From positions 1-33,079 of the forward strand of contig JAGASS010000003.1 in NCBI GenBank assembly GCA_017621655.1: a stretch of 33,079 bases of DNA, read 5' to 3'. The notes under the pieces are model-generated. The model saw only the letters and a program-made list of their open reading frames with translations, had not been told where the DNA came from and searched no databases. A program made the translations under genes and the position numbers. Below are positions 7,091-15,044 of this stretch, one piece after another (the first letter of the stretch is position 1; every line of letters starts with the position of its first letter). Source of the DNA: Clostridia bacterium (lineage in GTDB: Bacteria; Bacillota; Clostridia; Oscillospirales; CAG-272).

Positions 7091-7152
7091 TAATCTATTT
7101 TGCACCTTATGTGACTTATTTTGCTGTTTTTGACGGCGCGACATCTTATTTG

Positions 7153-7200
7153 CGGGGTGGGGCAAAGCTTCCTTGAAGCCGAAGGCGGAAAACCCGACAC
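7153..7200. repeat. Degenerate fragment resembling family D
   Basis: GGGGCAAAGCTTCCTTGAAGCCGAA resembles the left edge of the family D elements at 10801 and 28378 (GAAGCTTCCTTGATCCGAAA). No hairpin core follows. The rest of the 7091-7255 gap shows nothing recognisable. Confidence 0.4.
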
Positions 7201-7255
7201 AGCAAAATTCCCAAAACATTACCCGATATGAAATTAAATTTTTCTCTTACTCTTA

Positions 7256-7284
7256 TTGATTTTACCGCGTTAATATGATATACT
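7256..7284 (+). promoter_or_regulatory. glyA promoter
   Basis: -35 TTGATT (7256-7261), 17-bp spacer, -10 TATACT (7279-7284). It lies 43 bp before the chosen glyA start. Confidence 0.75.
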
Positions 7285-7326
7285 ATGTTACAATGAGAAA
7301 TTTTGTTGAATTGTGAGGAAAAAGCA

Positions 7327-8568
7327 ATGGTAGAAGAAACACTCCGTTATCTGACAGAATGCGACCCCGAGGTCGGAAAGGCAATAGAGGCAGAGTTCGA
7401 GCGTCAGTGCGACGGCATCGAGCTTATCGCATCTGAAAACTTCGTTTCGCCGGCAGTAATGGCGGCGGCAGGAACCATTCTTACTAATAAATACGCAGAG
7501 GGCTATCCCGGAAAGCGTTACTACGGCGGCTGTGAAAAGGTCGACGTGGTCGAGGACATCGCGCGTGAGCGCGCAAAGAAGCTCTTCGGCGCAGAGCACG
7601 CAAACGTTCAGCCGCATAGCGGCTCGCAGGCAAATACCGCTGTATACGTTGCGCTTCTTCAGGCGGGAGATACCGTTATGGGTATGTCGCTTGCAGACGG
7701 CGGACACCTCACACACGGAAGCCCCGTAAATATCTCGGGTCTTTACTATAATTTCGTTTCCTACGGCGTTGACACCGAGACTCACCTTATCGACTACGAT
7801 AAGCTCGAGCAGCAGGCAATGGAGGTCAAGCCGAAGCTCATCGTCGCAGGCGCGTCGGCATATCCCCGCGTTATCGACTTTGAGAGAATGGGTCAGATCG
7901 CAAAGAAGTGCGGAGCATACCTCATGGTAGATATGGCTCATATCGCAGGACTTGTAGCGGCAGGACTTCATCCCAATCCCGTTCCCTATGCGGACGTAGT
8001 TACGACCACTACCCACAAAACGCTTCGCGGTCCGCGCGGAGGACTTATCCTCTGCCGCGAGGAGCTTGCGAAGAAGATAGATAAGGCGATCTTCCCCGGA
8101 ATCCAGGGCGGTCCGCTTCTCCACATCATCGCCGCAAAGGCAGTCTGCTTCGGCGAGGCGCTCAAGCCCGAGTTCAAGCAGTATCAGGAGCAGATCGTAA
8201 AGAACGCAAAGGTCCTTGCAGATACGCTGGTAGAAGAGGGCTTCGATCTCGTATCGGGTGGAACCGATAACCACCTTATGCTCGTTGACCTCCGTAACTT
8301 CAACGTAACGGGTAAGGAAATGGAGCACCGCCTCGACGAGGTACATATCACGGCAAATAAGAACGCTATCCCGAACGATCCTCAAAGCCCCTTCATCACA
8401 AGCGGTATCAGAGTAGGTACTCCCGCAGTAACTACGAGAGGTCTTAAGGAAGAGGATATGGTAACGATCGGTAAGCTCATTAAGCTTACTGCGGCAGATT
8501 TTGAGAACTCCGCAGATTATATCAGAGCCGAGGTCAAGAAGCTCTGCGAAAAGTATCCCCTCTATTAA
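7327..8568 (+). CDS. glyA: Serine hydroxymethyltransferase
   Basis: A PLP enzyme that interconverts serine and glycine, loading one-carbon units on tetrahydrofolate. The 413-residue protein is colinear with bacterial GlyA. It has the N-terminal [12 protein letters not shown], the cofactor loop [16 protein letters not shown]202 and H205 in VDMAHIAGL, and the Schiff-base lysine K231 in [14 protein letters not shown]. The start is set at ATG 7327, with GTGAGGAAA 8 bp upstream, rather than the in-frame TTG at 7303. It has its own promoter and a terminator immediately downstream. Codon use is typical of a well-expressed housekeeping gene. Confidence 0.97.
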   Translation: MVEETLRYLTECDPEVGKAIEAEFERQCDGIELIASENFVSPAVMAAAGTILTNKYAEGYPGKRYYGGCEKVDVVEDIARERAKKLFGAEHANVQPHSGSQANTAVYVALLQAGDTVMGMSLADGGHLTHGSPVNISGLYYNFVSYGVDTETHLIDYDKLEQQAMEVKPKLIVAGASAYPRVIDFERMGQIAKKCGAYLMVDMAHIAGLVAAGLHPNPVPYADVVTTTTHKTLRGPRGGLILCREELAKKIDKAIFPGIQGGPLLHIIAAKAVCFGEALKPEFKQYQEQIVKNAKVLADTLVEEGFDLVSGGTDNHLMLVDLRNFNVTGKEMEHRLDEVHITANKNAIPNDPQSPFITSGIRVGTPAVTTRGLKEEDMVTIGKLIKLTAADFENSADYIRAEVKKLCEKYPLY

Positions 8569-8572
8569 AAAT

Positions 8573-8607
8573 AAAAAACTCCGTTTTCCCTGAAAACGGA
8601 GTTTTTT
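8573..8607 (+). terminator. Strong terminator after glyA, 11 bp before the next start codon
   Basis: A-rich arm AAAAAACTCCGTTTT, loop CCCTG, AAAACGGAGTTTTTT. The next gene's ribosome binding site AAGGAG follows at once, so the rhamnosidase gene depends on read-through, an internal glyA promoter, or RNA processing. Confidence 0.88.
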
Positions 8608-8618
8608 AAGGAGTAATT

Positions 8619-10613
8619 ATGAATACTTCAAAATGGATATGGGCGTCGGATGCCGGCTTGCCCGACGAATACACCGATTTTAAGGCAGAATTTGAATATA
8701 CGGGCGGCGCTATTACGCTTGAAATTTCTGCCGATACCGACTATTCGGTATACGTAAACGGCAACCTCGCCGCATTCGGTCAGTATCCCGATTACCCCGA
8801 CCGCAAGATATATGATACCGTAGACCTGAGCGATAAGGTACTGAACGGTAAAAACGAGCTGTTCATCGTCGGCTATCATGCAGGCGAGGACTTTTCGACG
8901 CATATTAAGCGCGAGGCGGGGATCCGATTTGAATTGCTTATAGACGGCAAGCCCGTGCTTGTTTCCAATGATAATATCGAGTCGCGCATTGATCCTTATT
9001 ACGTTTCACACGTCGAGAGCAAAATAACGAATCAGCTCGGCTTCACCTTCGCGTACGACGCGACTGCGGAAGAGACCGATTATTCAAAATCGGTCATTAC
9101 CAATACCGCAAAGGGCGAAATGTACCCTCGCCCGATAAAAAAGCTCGACCTTCTTGACCGCGTTCCGAGCAAGCTCGTGAAAAGCGGAACCTTTATGCTG
9201 AACGGCGGAGAACGCGCCGCAGACAGAATGCAGAACGCAATTCTTTTTGAGGGCAAGGGCGGAAAAGGCGGCGAATTTTATATATTTGACTTCGGAAGCG
9301 AGCAGACGGGACTTTGCGAGATCGACTTCGACCTTGAAAACGAATGTAAAGCCGAGCTCGGCTGGGGAGAGCATTTGACGGACGGCAGATGCCGTACCGC
9401 GGTGCGCAATTTCGCAGTCGAGATAAAGGGCGAAAAGGGAAATAATCACGTCCTTAACCCAATGCGCAGATTCGGCGGACGCTATTTTCAGATATTCGTG
9501 TACGGAAAAGCGAGGGTCAACTACCTCGGAATCCGCCCGACCCCCTATCCCATAACGGAAAAGCCGTTTTCGCTTCAAAACGAGCTTGACGATAGAATCT
9601 ATAGAACTTGTATAAACACTCTCCGTCACTGTATGCACGAGCATTACGAGGACTGTCCGTGGCGCGAGCAGGCGCTCTACGTGCTTGACAGCCGAAATCA
9701 GATGCTCTGCGGTTATTATGCGTTTGAGGAGACCGACTTTGCAAAGGCGTCGCTTCAGCTTATAACGCAAGGACTTCGCCCCGACGGTATTCTTGACCTA
9801 TGCTATCCATCGGGACAGGTCATCGCAATTCCGTCCTTCTCGCTCGCGTTCTTTACGCAGATGAGAGAGTATCTTGACTATACGGAAGATGTCAATTTCA
9901 TAAGCGAAAAATACCCGATGATGAAGAAACTCATCTCGACGTTCTTAAATAAGGACCGCGAAAACGGACTTATCGAAAACTTCTACGGAGAGGGCGGATA
10001 TTGGAACTTCTACGAGTGGTCGGAAACGATGGAGGGACGCTTCAACGAGACGGTAAGAAGCATCGAAGCGCCGATAAACGCGTTCCTTTCCCTTGCGCTT
10101 GCCGATCTTTCCTATATAGCGAAAAAGCTCGGTCACGACGGTGACGCCGAAAAATACGAAGCCGAAAGAATCGCGCTCAACAAAGCTATAAAGGACACTT
10201 TCTATAACGGGGAAACGAAGCTCTTTGAAAGCTTCAAGGATCGTCATCAAGGTACCTACAGCGTGCTGACGAATTCTCTCTGCCTCCTTTGCGGTGCGGC
10301 GGAGGACGTTGATAAGAGCGTGATATTTGAGATTCTCACAAATAACGGCGCAGGTAAAACGGGACTTAAGGTCGTGCCGAATACCTTGAGTATGAATTCC
10401 TTCCGCTTTGACGCGCTTCTCAAAAATGGCGAAGAAAAATTCGCGCCGATTATCCTGAGCGAGATACGTACCGAGTACGGAAAGATGCTCGACCGCGGCG
10501 CAACGACGTTCTGGGAAACCTCCCTCGGTGAAGCCGATTTTGATAACGCAGGCAGTCTTTGCCACGGCTGGTCGGCACTTCCCGTGTATTATTTCCACAG
10601 ATTGTTGAAATAA
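8619..10613 (+). CDS. Alpha-L-rhamnosidase-like glycoside hydrolase (GH78-type)
   Basis: This 664-residue protein has an N-terminal beta region (1-310) with a carbohydrate-binding-like strand pattern (ADTDYSVYVNGNLAAFG) and an alpha/alpha barrel (about 320-664). The GH78 signature survives as D345-C-P-W-R-E350 with D357. The 5- and 12-residue spacings match the acid cluster of characterised rhamnosidases, with E350 the likely general acid. E633 in TTFWETSLGE matches the general-base region. There is no signal peptide, so it acts on imported oligosaccharides. At 664 residues it is shorter than many GH78 enzymes (800-1000), lacking the extra N-terminal domains. It sits alone behind a terminator, with no transporter adjacent. 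Confidence 0.85.
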   Translation: MNTSKWIWASDAGLPDEYTDFKAEFEYTGGAITLEISADTDYSVYVNGNLAAFGQYPDYPDRKIYDTVDLSDKVLNGKNELFIVGYHAGEDFSTHIKREAGIRFELLIDGKPVLVSNDNIESRIDPYYVSHVESKITNQLGFTFAYDATAEETDYSKSVITNTAKGEMYPRPIKKLDLLDRVPSKLVKSGTFMLNGGERAADRMQNAILFEGKGGKGGEFYIFDFGSEQTGLCEIDFDLENECKAELGWGEHLTDGRCRTAVRNFAVEIKGEKGNNHVLNPMRRFGGRYFQIFVYGKARVNYLGIRPTPYPITEKPFSLQNELDDRIYRTCINTLRHCMHEHYEDCPWREQALYVLDSRNQMLCGYYAFEETDFAKASLQLITQGLRPDGILDLCYPSGQVIAIPSFSLAFFTQMREYLDYTEDVNFISEKYPMMKKLISTFLNKDRENGLIENFYGEGGYWNFYEWSETMEGRFNETVRSIEAPINAFLSLALADLSYIAKKLGHDGDAEKYEAERIALNKAIKDTFYNGETKLFESFKDRHQGTYSVLTNSLCLLCGAAEDVDKSVIFEILTNNGAGKTGLKVVPNTLSMNSFRFDALLKNGEEKFAPIILSEIRTEYGKMLDRGATTFWETSLGEADFDNAGSLCHGWSALPVYYFHRLLK

Positions 10614-10636
10614 AAGCATGCTATTGCAACAAATTT

Positions 10637-10655
10637 GTAGGGGGCGTCGCCCCGC
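10637..10655. repeat. Minimal family A hairpin
   Basis: GTAGGGGGCGTCGCCCCGC: family A edge and outer stem (GGGGC-GTC-GCCCC) with the inner part deleted. It follows the GH78 gene by about 25 bp. Confidence 0.6.
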
Positions 10656-10743
10656 TGCCACGGCAAAGATTATATTTGCTGATAGGTTATGCGCTATATA
10701 TTGAGGATAATCCGTTTTTTGCTGCGGATTTTTAACCTTGTGA

Positions 10744-10772
10744 CGGGGCGTCGAGGACGTCGCCCCCTACAA
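10744..10772. repeat. Intergenic hairpin repeat, family A
   Basis: Full family A core with the CTACAATGACGTG edge. Same orientation as the copy at 3822. Confidence 0.75.
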
Positions 10773-10800
10773 TGACGTGAGAGCAACGATTTAACGTGGA

Positions 10801-10935
10801 GAAGCTTCCTTGATCCGAAAGGGGTATCCAAAGGGGAAAACGTATGAAAATTTGCGAAGGCAAATTTTCATCGGTTTGCCCCTTGGCGTGTTTCTTTGCA
10901 AGCGTTTCTTTTCACGAGAAAAGAAATGCGAAAGA
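10801..10935. repeat. Intergenic hairpin repeat, family D
   Basis: Nested structure. CCAAAGGGG (10828-10836) pairs with CCCCTTGG (10879-10886). Inside is a perfect 12-bp hairpin ATGAAAATTTGC (10844-10855), loop GAAG, GCAAATTTTCAT (10860-10871). A second hairpin, TTTCTTTTC/GAAAAGAAA, follows at 10905-10926. The sister copy is at 28378-28515. The remainder to 11011 is an A-rich tract of AAAGAATAA-type repeats with no clear promoter. Confidence 0.68.
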
Positions 10936-11011
10936 AAAACCATAACAGTTCAACTTAAAATCGAAATTAAAGAATAAAGAACAAAGAATAATCAATAAAG
11001 AAGAAACAGAA

Positions 11012-11917
11012 ATGCACTACATAGTCCTCGACCTCGAATGGAACCAAGCACTGTCGAAAGAGCAGTTCGTGACCGAGCCGGTCAAGCTGCGCGGAGAGAT
11101 CGTGCAGATCGGCGCGGTGAAGCTCGACAGCAGCTTCAAAACCGTCGACGTTTTCAAAATAATGATCTCCCCTAGGCATTATAAAATAATGAACTATAAG
11201 GTCCGCGAGCTGACGGGTATTCGCACCTCGGACATCAGACGCGGTCATAGCTTCCCGACCGCCTACGGACTCTTCAGAAAATGGTGCGGAGAGGAATGCA
11301 CGCTCCTCACGTGGGGATGTGACGATATTCCGATGCTGAAGGATAATATGACGCTCCACGGCATCGATACCGAGTCGCTTCCGCCTCATTACGACGTTCA
11401 GCCGATATTCGACTCGCAAATAACAAAGGAAAAGCGCCAGCATTCCCTGACCGCCGCAATGGAGCTGCTTGGCGAGCCGCCCTTTGAAGCGCACGACGCG
11501 CTGAATGACGCACTCAGTACCGCTGCAGTCTGCCGACACCTCGATATGGAAGCCGGCTTTCTCGGATACGAGGACATAACGAGAAGCTCAAAGCTCCCGA
11601 CGATAGGTAAAAGCTTCATAAGATTTAGCGAAATACTTAAAGACGACGAGGTCAATACCCTCGTTTGCCCCGAATGCAGAAAGCTCATGAGCGCAGGCGA
11701 ATGGGTATCCTGCCGAAGAGGAAAGCTGATGGCGAAGAACGACTGCGAATGCGGCGAAAAATTCCTGACCTTCCTCTTCTGTATCAAAAATAAGGACGGC
11801 ACATACCGTATCGGCAGAAGAATGCAAAAGTGCGAGGAAGCCGACGATGCCTATTACGAGAAGAAGCGCGTCAAAAACGAGGAATGGAAGAAAAAACGAG
11901 AGCTTGTAAAGGCGTGA
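11012..11917 (+). CDS. DEDDh 3'-5' exonuclease with C-terminal Cys-rich domain
   Basis: This 301-residue protein has an RNase T/DnaQ-type exonuclease domain at 1-178. The acidic set D7-x-E9 (VLDLEWNQ), D104/D105 (WGCDDIP), H161 and D166 (HDALNDA) is complete, so activity is likely. The sequence is closest in style to the KapD/ERI-1-like branch. A tail follows with C219-x2-C222, C234 and C245-x-C247, probably a zinc ribbon, then a charged Lys/Glu helix. It could process structured RNA or single-stranded DNA ends. The ribosome binding site is weak (AAGAAGAAA). No partner gene indicates the pathway. Confidence 0.83.
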   Translation: MHYIVLDLEWNQALSKEQFVTEPVKLRGEIVQIGAVKLDSSFKTVDVFKIMISPRHYKIMNYKVRELTGIRTSDIRRGHSFPTAYGLFRKWCGEECTLLTWGCDDIPMLKDNMTLHGIDTESLPPHYDVQPIFDSQITKEKRQHSLTAAMELLGEPPFEAHDALNDALSTAAVCRHLDMEAGFLGYEDITRSSKLPTIGKSFIRFSEILKDDEVNTLVCPECRKLMSAGEWVSCRRGKLMAKNDCECGEKFLTFLFCIKNKDGTYRIGRRMQKCEEADDAYYEKKRVKNEEWKKKRELVKA

Positions 11918-11930
11918 GCGCAAAAAAGTA

Positions 11931-11959
11931 TTGCATTATTTTCCAAAATATTGTATACT
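11931..11959 (+). promoter_or_regulatory. Promoter of the PRTase-like gene
   Basis: -35 TTGCAT (11931-11936), 17-bp spacer, -10 TATACT (11954-11959). It begins just after the exonuclease stop codon and supports a separate transcript. Confidence 0.78.
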
Positions 11960-11986
11960 GATAAAAAGCGAAAAAGGAGAATCCTT

Positions 11987-12628
11987 ATGCCGACGGAAAA
12001 CATCTTGGAATTCAGAACGAATAAAAGTAATCTTTATCTGCGTGTGGCACGCGGTCACTTTGCGACCAGCCATAGCCATACAAACTATTATATAGATGTA
12101 ACCAAGCAGAAGTCGCGTTTGTCTGAAGCAAAGGCGGTTGGAGCAGAGCTTGCCGCACATTATATCGGAAGCTCGATAGTTAATACCGTCCTTTGTCTTG
12201 ACGGCACGGAGGTCATCGGCGCATGCCTTGCAAACGAGCTTACGAAAACGTCCTACGCAGGTCTTAATTCAAATCAGACGATAAACATCCTGACTCCCGA
12301 GCATACGTCGGGAAGCCAGCTTCTCTTCAGAGACAGTATCGCACCGATGATAACGGGAAATCACGTGCTTATCCTCGCAGCGTCGGTCGTAACCGGCTTC
12401 ACGGCGCGCGGCGCGATCGAGGCGATCCGCTACTACGGCGGCGAGGTCGTCGGCGTCTGCTCGATATTCGCTATCGCGGATGAATGTATGGGCTATCCGG
12501 TCAATTCGATATTCGATCTCAAGGACCTCACGGACTACGTCAGCTACGGCTCTCACGAGTGCCCGATGTGTAGAAACGGTCAAAAGATCGACGCACTTAT
12601 AAACCGCTTCGGATATTCAAAGCTTTGA
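11987..12628 (+). CDS. Orotate phosphoribosyltransferase-like protein with altered PRPP motif
   Basis: This 213-residue protein has a type I PRTase fold resembling PyrE. The PRPP motif region reads LILAASVVTGFTARGA (129-144). The usual Asp-Asp (or Glu-Asp) pair is replaced by A131-A132, while T136-G137 and the following turn remain. The acidic pair contacts the ribose hydroxyls, so catalysis may be lost or changed. A C-terminal C-x2-C (HECPMCRNGQKIDAL) follows. The start is ATG 11987 with AAAGGAG. I place it in the PRTase superfamily with good confidence. Orotate as substrate is doubtful, and a regulatory nucleotide-binding role is possible. No pyrimidine gene is nearby. Confidence 0.75.
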   Translation: MPTENILEFRTNKSNLYLRVARGHFATSHSHTNYYIDVTKQKSRLSEAKAVGAELAAHYIGSSIVNTVLCLDGTEVIGACLANELTKTSYAGLNSNQTINILTPEHTSGSQLLFRDSIAPMITGNHVLILAASVVTGFTARGAIEAIRYYGGEVVGVCSIFAIADECMGYPVNSIFDLKDLTDYVSYGSHECPMCRNGQKIDALINRFGYSKL

Positions 12629-12632
12629 TATT

Positions 12633-12660
12633 AAAAGAACCCTCGGAGAGGGTTCTTTTT
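12633..12660 (+). terminator. Terminator of the PRTase-like gene
   Basis: AAAAGAACCCTC, loop GGA, GAGGGTTCTTTTT, 4 bp after the stop codon. Confidence 0.88.
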
Positions 12661-12670
12661 GTGTTTACAC

Positions 12671-12698
12671 GGGGCGTCGAGGACGTCGCACCCTACAA
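12671..12698. repeat. Intergenic hairpin repeat, family A
   Basis: Family A core with one change (CGCACC for CGCCCC) that weakens the outer stem. The edge CTACAATAACGT is kept. Confidence 0.7.
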
Positions 12699-12725
12699 TA
12701 ACGTAGCGAAGAAGATTGACGTTCT

Positions 12726-12782
12726 CTTGCCTTCCCCTCAGGGGAATGGTGCAAGAGGTAAACCTCGGATGAGGTGTTCGGG
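12726..12782. repeat. Intergenic double-hairpin repeat, family C
   Basis: CTTGCCTTCCCC/GGGGAA first hairpin, second stem GAGGT-AA-ACCTC, then the constant tail GGATGAGGTGTTCGGG. Compare 2-41 and 12853-12918. Confidence 0.68.
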
Positions 12783-12807
12783 AAAGATGTAACATTGTTT
12801 TTGTAAC

Positions 12808-12830
12808 GGCGGGAGCAAGCCCCCGCCCTA
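12808..12830. repeat. Empty GC-rich shell hairpin (no module B)
   Basis: GGCGGG (12808-12813), AGCAAGCC, CCCGCC (12822-12827), CTAC. It is the same shell as at 3927 without the inserted module B. Preceded by GATGTAACATTGTTTTTGTA. Confidence 0.68.
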
Positions 12831-12852
12831 CGGAGGTGACGCAGAACGTCGT

Positions 12853-12918
12853 CTTGCCTTCCCCAGCGGGGGAAGGGGGACCGCAGACGCTGCGTCTGCG
12901 GTGGATGAGGTGTTCGGG
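12853..12918. repeat. Intergenic double-hairpin repeat, family C
   Basis: CTTGCCTTCCCC/GGGGGAAGG, then an expanded second stem ACCGCAGAC (12880-12888) with GTCTGCGGT (12894-12902), then GGATGAGGTGTTCGGGAA. Immediately after it comes a further GGGG-AAAA-CCCC hairpin (12944-12956). Confidence 0.68.
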
Positions 12919-12989
12919 AACAATGTAACATCGTTTCAACACGGGGGGAAAACCCCTCCCCTACCAGAGGCATATTGAACGTGAATTTG

Positions 12990-13063
12990 TAGGGACAGGC
13001 AACCTCGGGAACCCCCAAAACTCGCGTTCGCTCGTTTCGGGGAACCCCTCACCTCGACTGTCC
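12990..13063. repeat. Nested hairpin repeat, inverted near-identical copy of 127-202
   Basis: GGACAG (12993-12998) with CTGTCC (13058-13063), and module B inside. Read on the minus strand it differs from the copy at 127 by about one base over 90. Confidence 0.75.
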
Positions 13064-13094
13064 GTTATAAAAGCAAGGCAATATCGTTTATTTA

Positions 13095-13162
13095 CGGGCG
13101 ACCCTTGGAAACCCCCAAAGCTCATTTCATTCGCTTCGGGGAACCCCGATATTGCTCGCCCG
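13095..13162. repeat. Nested hairpin repeat with a third outer stem
   Basis: CGGGCGA (13095-13101) pairs with TCGCCCG (13156-13162). Inside is module B in inverted orientation (GGAAACCCCCAAAGC, GCTTCGGGGAACCCC). The whole convergent gap 12661-13177 consists of repeats. Confidence 0.7.
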
Positions 13163-13177
13163 AATAATCAATATCAA

Positions 13178-13204
13178 AAAACCGCCCAATATGGGGCGGT
13201 TTTC
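13178..13204 (-). terminator. Terminator of yfbR-murI
   Basis: Minus strand: AAAACCGCCC, loop CATATT, GGGCGGTTTTTTG, adjoining the murI stop codon. Confidence 0.85.
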
Positions 13205-13993
13205 TCAATAATCATTTATATTTATCTTCTTGACAGTTCCGTTTATCTCTCCGCCGAGGAAGAGGGAAGCGTTTGATACGAACATCGTCGGATCGTCGCT
13301 GACGTAGTAGCTGACGGAGCCACGTCCGCTATCTTCCTTTTTGCCAAGCACCTCAAGCGCCTTCTTTGCCGCCTCGGCACCGGAGCTGATCAGCGTGACG
13401 TTCGGAAGCACCTTTGAAATAACACCGGCAATTATCGGATAATGCGTGCAACCGAGGATCAATGTGTCGGCACCGCTTTCTCTTATCTTCGTAAGATAAT
13501 GCTCGGCGGCGAGACGGGTGATCTCGCAGTCGTCCTGTACAAATCCGTTTTCGACAAGCGGAACGAAAAGCGGACACGCCTGCGTTATGACCTCACAGTC
13601 GGGCGAAAGCTCCTTTATTGCGTGCTCAAACGCGCCGCTTCTTATCGTCGCGGCAGTTCCGATAACGGCAATCTTGCCGTTTTTGGTCGCCTTGACCGCC
13701 GCTTCGGCAGACGGCTCAACGACGCCGATAACGGGTATCGGAAGCGTTTCCTTCAGATGCGAAAGGGAAGTGGTACTAACCGTTCCGCAGGCGACGACGA
13801 TGGCGTCGACCTTTTTGCTCAGCAAAAACGCGGCATCCTGGCACGCGTATTTGGTTATAGTGGCAGAGGAACGGTTTCCGTAAGGAACGCGTCCCGTATC
13901 ACCGAAATATATAAGCTCCTCGTTTGGCGAGAGCTTGATCATTTCCTTGACGGCGGTAAGTCCGCCGAGACCGCTATCGAAAATTCCTATCAT
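13205..13993 (-). CDS. murI: Glutamate racemase
   Basis: This makes D-glutamate for peptidoglycan. The 262-residue protein shows the N-terminal GIFDSGLGGLT (D6, S7), the first catalytic cysteine C69 in VVACGTVSTTS, and the second, C182, in LGCTHYPII with H184. Length is normal. In many racemases the first motif is ACNTAS; here Gly takes the Asn position, and I cannot say whether the activity is affected. It lies 11 bp after yfbR in a two-gene operon. Confidence 0.94.
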   Translation of the reverse strand: MIGIFDSGLGGLTAVKEMIKLSPNEELIYFGDTGRVPYGNRSSATITKYACQDAAFLLSKKVDAIVVACGTVSTTSLSHLKETLPIPVIGVVEPSAEAAVKATKNGKIAVIGTAATIRSGAFEHAIKELSPDCEVITQACPLFVPLVENGFVQDDCEITRLAAEHYLTKIRESGADTLILGCTHYPIIAGVISKVLPNVTLISSGAEAAKKALEVLGKKEDSGRGSVSYYVSDDPTMFVSNASLFLGGEINGTVKKININDY

Positions 13994-14004
13994 AATAACC
14001 TCAA

Positions 14005-14580
14005 TTACAGCTCGTCGAGCGAATAAGAGAACGCTTCAAGCATATTTTCTCTGAAATAACGAAGCTCATCACTGTCGATTCCGTCAAGGATCGCTTCGGT
14101 AGACTTTCGCGCCGCGACAAATTCGCGGTTGCCTGCCGCTTCCTCGGTAAGGCACTTGATGTAAGCGCAAAGCTTGTCGGCGATCTTTACGAGCTTGACG
14201 CTCTCGGCGTCGACTTCGGTGGGGGTGAGCAGTTCTTCATAGATCGGGCGAAGCTCAGGCGGAAGCTTTGAAAGCATACGTTCGATCGAATGACGCTCGA
14301 TAGCGGCGTAATCACGCTTCGTCTCGGGGCTGAAATACTTGATGGGCGTCGGAAGATCGCCCGTAAATACCTCAGCGGCATCGTGAAAGAGCGCGATGGT
14401 CGCAACACGCTCGGGATCGTAGCTCTTTCCGTAAACGGTATTGCCGATAACTGCAAGCGCGTGAGCTATGACCGCCGCCTCGGAAGTATGCTCGGCAAGC
14501 GTCTCGCGCGTGACGGAACGCATCAGTCCCCATCTCGTTATGTATTTTTGTCTGAAAAGCAATGCGTAAAAGCTGTTCAT
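14005..14580 (-). CDS. yfbR: 5'-deoxynucleotidase of the YfbR type (HD domain)
   Basis: This 191-residue HD phosphohydrolase is colinear with E. coli YfbR. It has RWGLMRSV near residue 20, R21, H31 (LAEHTSEAAVIAHAL), the H66-D67 pair (LFHDAAEVFTGDLPTPIKYF), and the later metal Asp in VKIADKLCAYIKCLTEEAAGN. All metal ligands are present. The enzyme dephosphorylates dNMPs in nucleotide salvage. It is first in an operon with murI, transcribed from a consensus promoter. Confidence 0.92.
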   Translation of the reverse strand: MNSFYALLFRQKYITRWGLMRSVTRETLAEHTSEAAVIAHALAVIGNTVYGKSYDPERVATIALFHDAAEVFTGDLPTPIKYFSPETKRDYAAIERHSIERMLSKLPPELRPIYEELLTPTEVDAESVKLVKIADKLCAYIKCLTEEAAGNREFVAARKSTEAILDGIDSDELRYFRENMLEAFSYSLDEL

Positions 14581-14612
14581 TTTATCCGTCCTCGTTTTCG
14601 GTTTGCTTCCTT

Positions 14613-14641
14613 ATTATATCATTATATACAGGCATTGTCAA
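14613..14641 (-). promoter_or_regulatory. yfbR-murI promoter
   Basis: Minus strand: -35 TTGACA (14641-14636), 17-bp spacer, -10 TATAAT (14618-14613). Perfect consensus hexamers. Confidence 0.88.
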
Positions 14642-14787
14642 GGCGGTGAATGGGGCAAGAAAGTGCCAAAAACGGCGCGAAAAATTGCTGTTGTCGTAAA
14701 TGTAGAAAATTACGGCTGAAATTTGTGGGGGTTGCACAAAAGCCGCAAAACGGCAATTTTGTTGTGAAAAATGACAACAGAAAGGCG

Positions 14788-14882
14788 AAAGGTAAATATA
14801 AATTACTTAAAAATACGAATTTTTACCGAAATCAGGGGCTTTGAGGCGGCTTAATAATGTCAAAAGGTAAATATAAATTACT
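14788..14882. repeat. 20-bp direct repeat upstream of the large ABC operon
   Basis: AAAGGTAAATATAAATTACT occurs at 14788-14807 and again at 14863-14882, exactly 75 bp apart. It lies 130-220 bp before the promoter. It could be paired sites for a regulator or an old duplication. The rest of 14642-15009 holds no gene I can support. Confidence 0.7.
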
Positions 14883-15009
14883 CTTAACGATTTTGAAAAG
14901 CCGAAAAAGTAATCAAAGCAGTACCCACAAACGCTCCCAAACGGCTTTTTGAGTGTGATTTTCGGCGCAAAATTTCCCCTTCCGCTTAAAAACGCGCGCC
15001 TCACGCGCC

Positions 15010-15038
15010 TTGACAGTACGAAAAAAGTATGTTATTAT
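15010..15038 (+). promoter_or_regulatory. Promoter of the binding protein/permease/DUF5696 operon
   Basis: -35 TTGACA (15010-15015), 17-bp spacer, -10 TATTAT (15033-15038). Transcription would begin near 15045. Confidence 0.8.
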
Positions 15039-15044
15039 ATTATA

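Noticed and set aside
7288..8385. Long antisense frame over glyA
   Set aside because: Fully inside glyA on the other strand, with low-complexity Cys/Leu-rich translation and no start signal.
14650..14844. Small Lys/Asn-rich frame upstream of the transport operon
   Set aside because: No family resemblance, composition follows the AT-rich spacer, and it overlaps one of the direct repeats.
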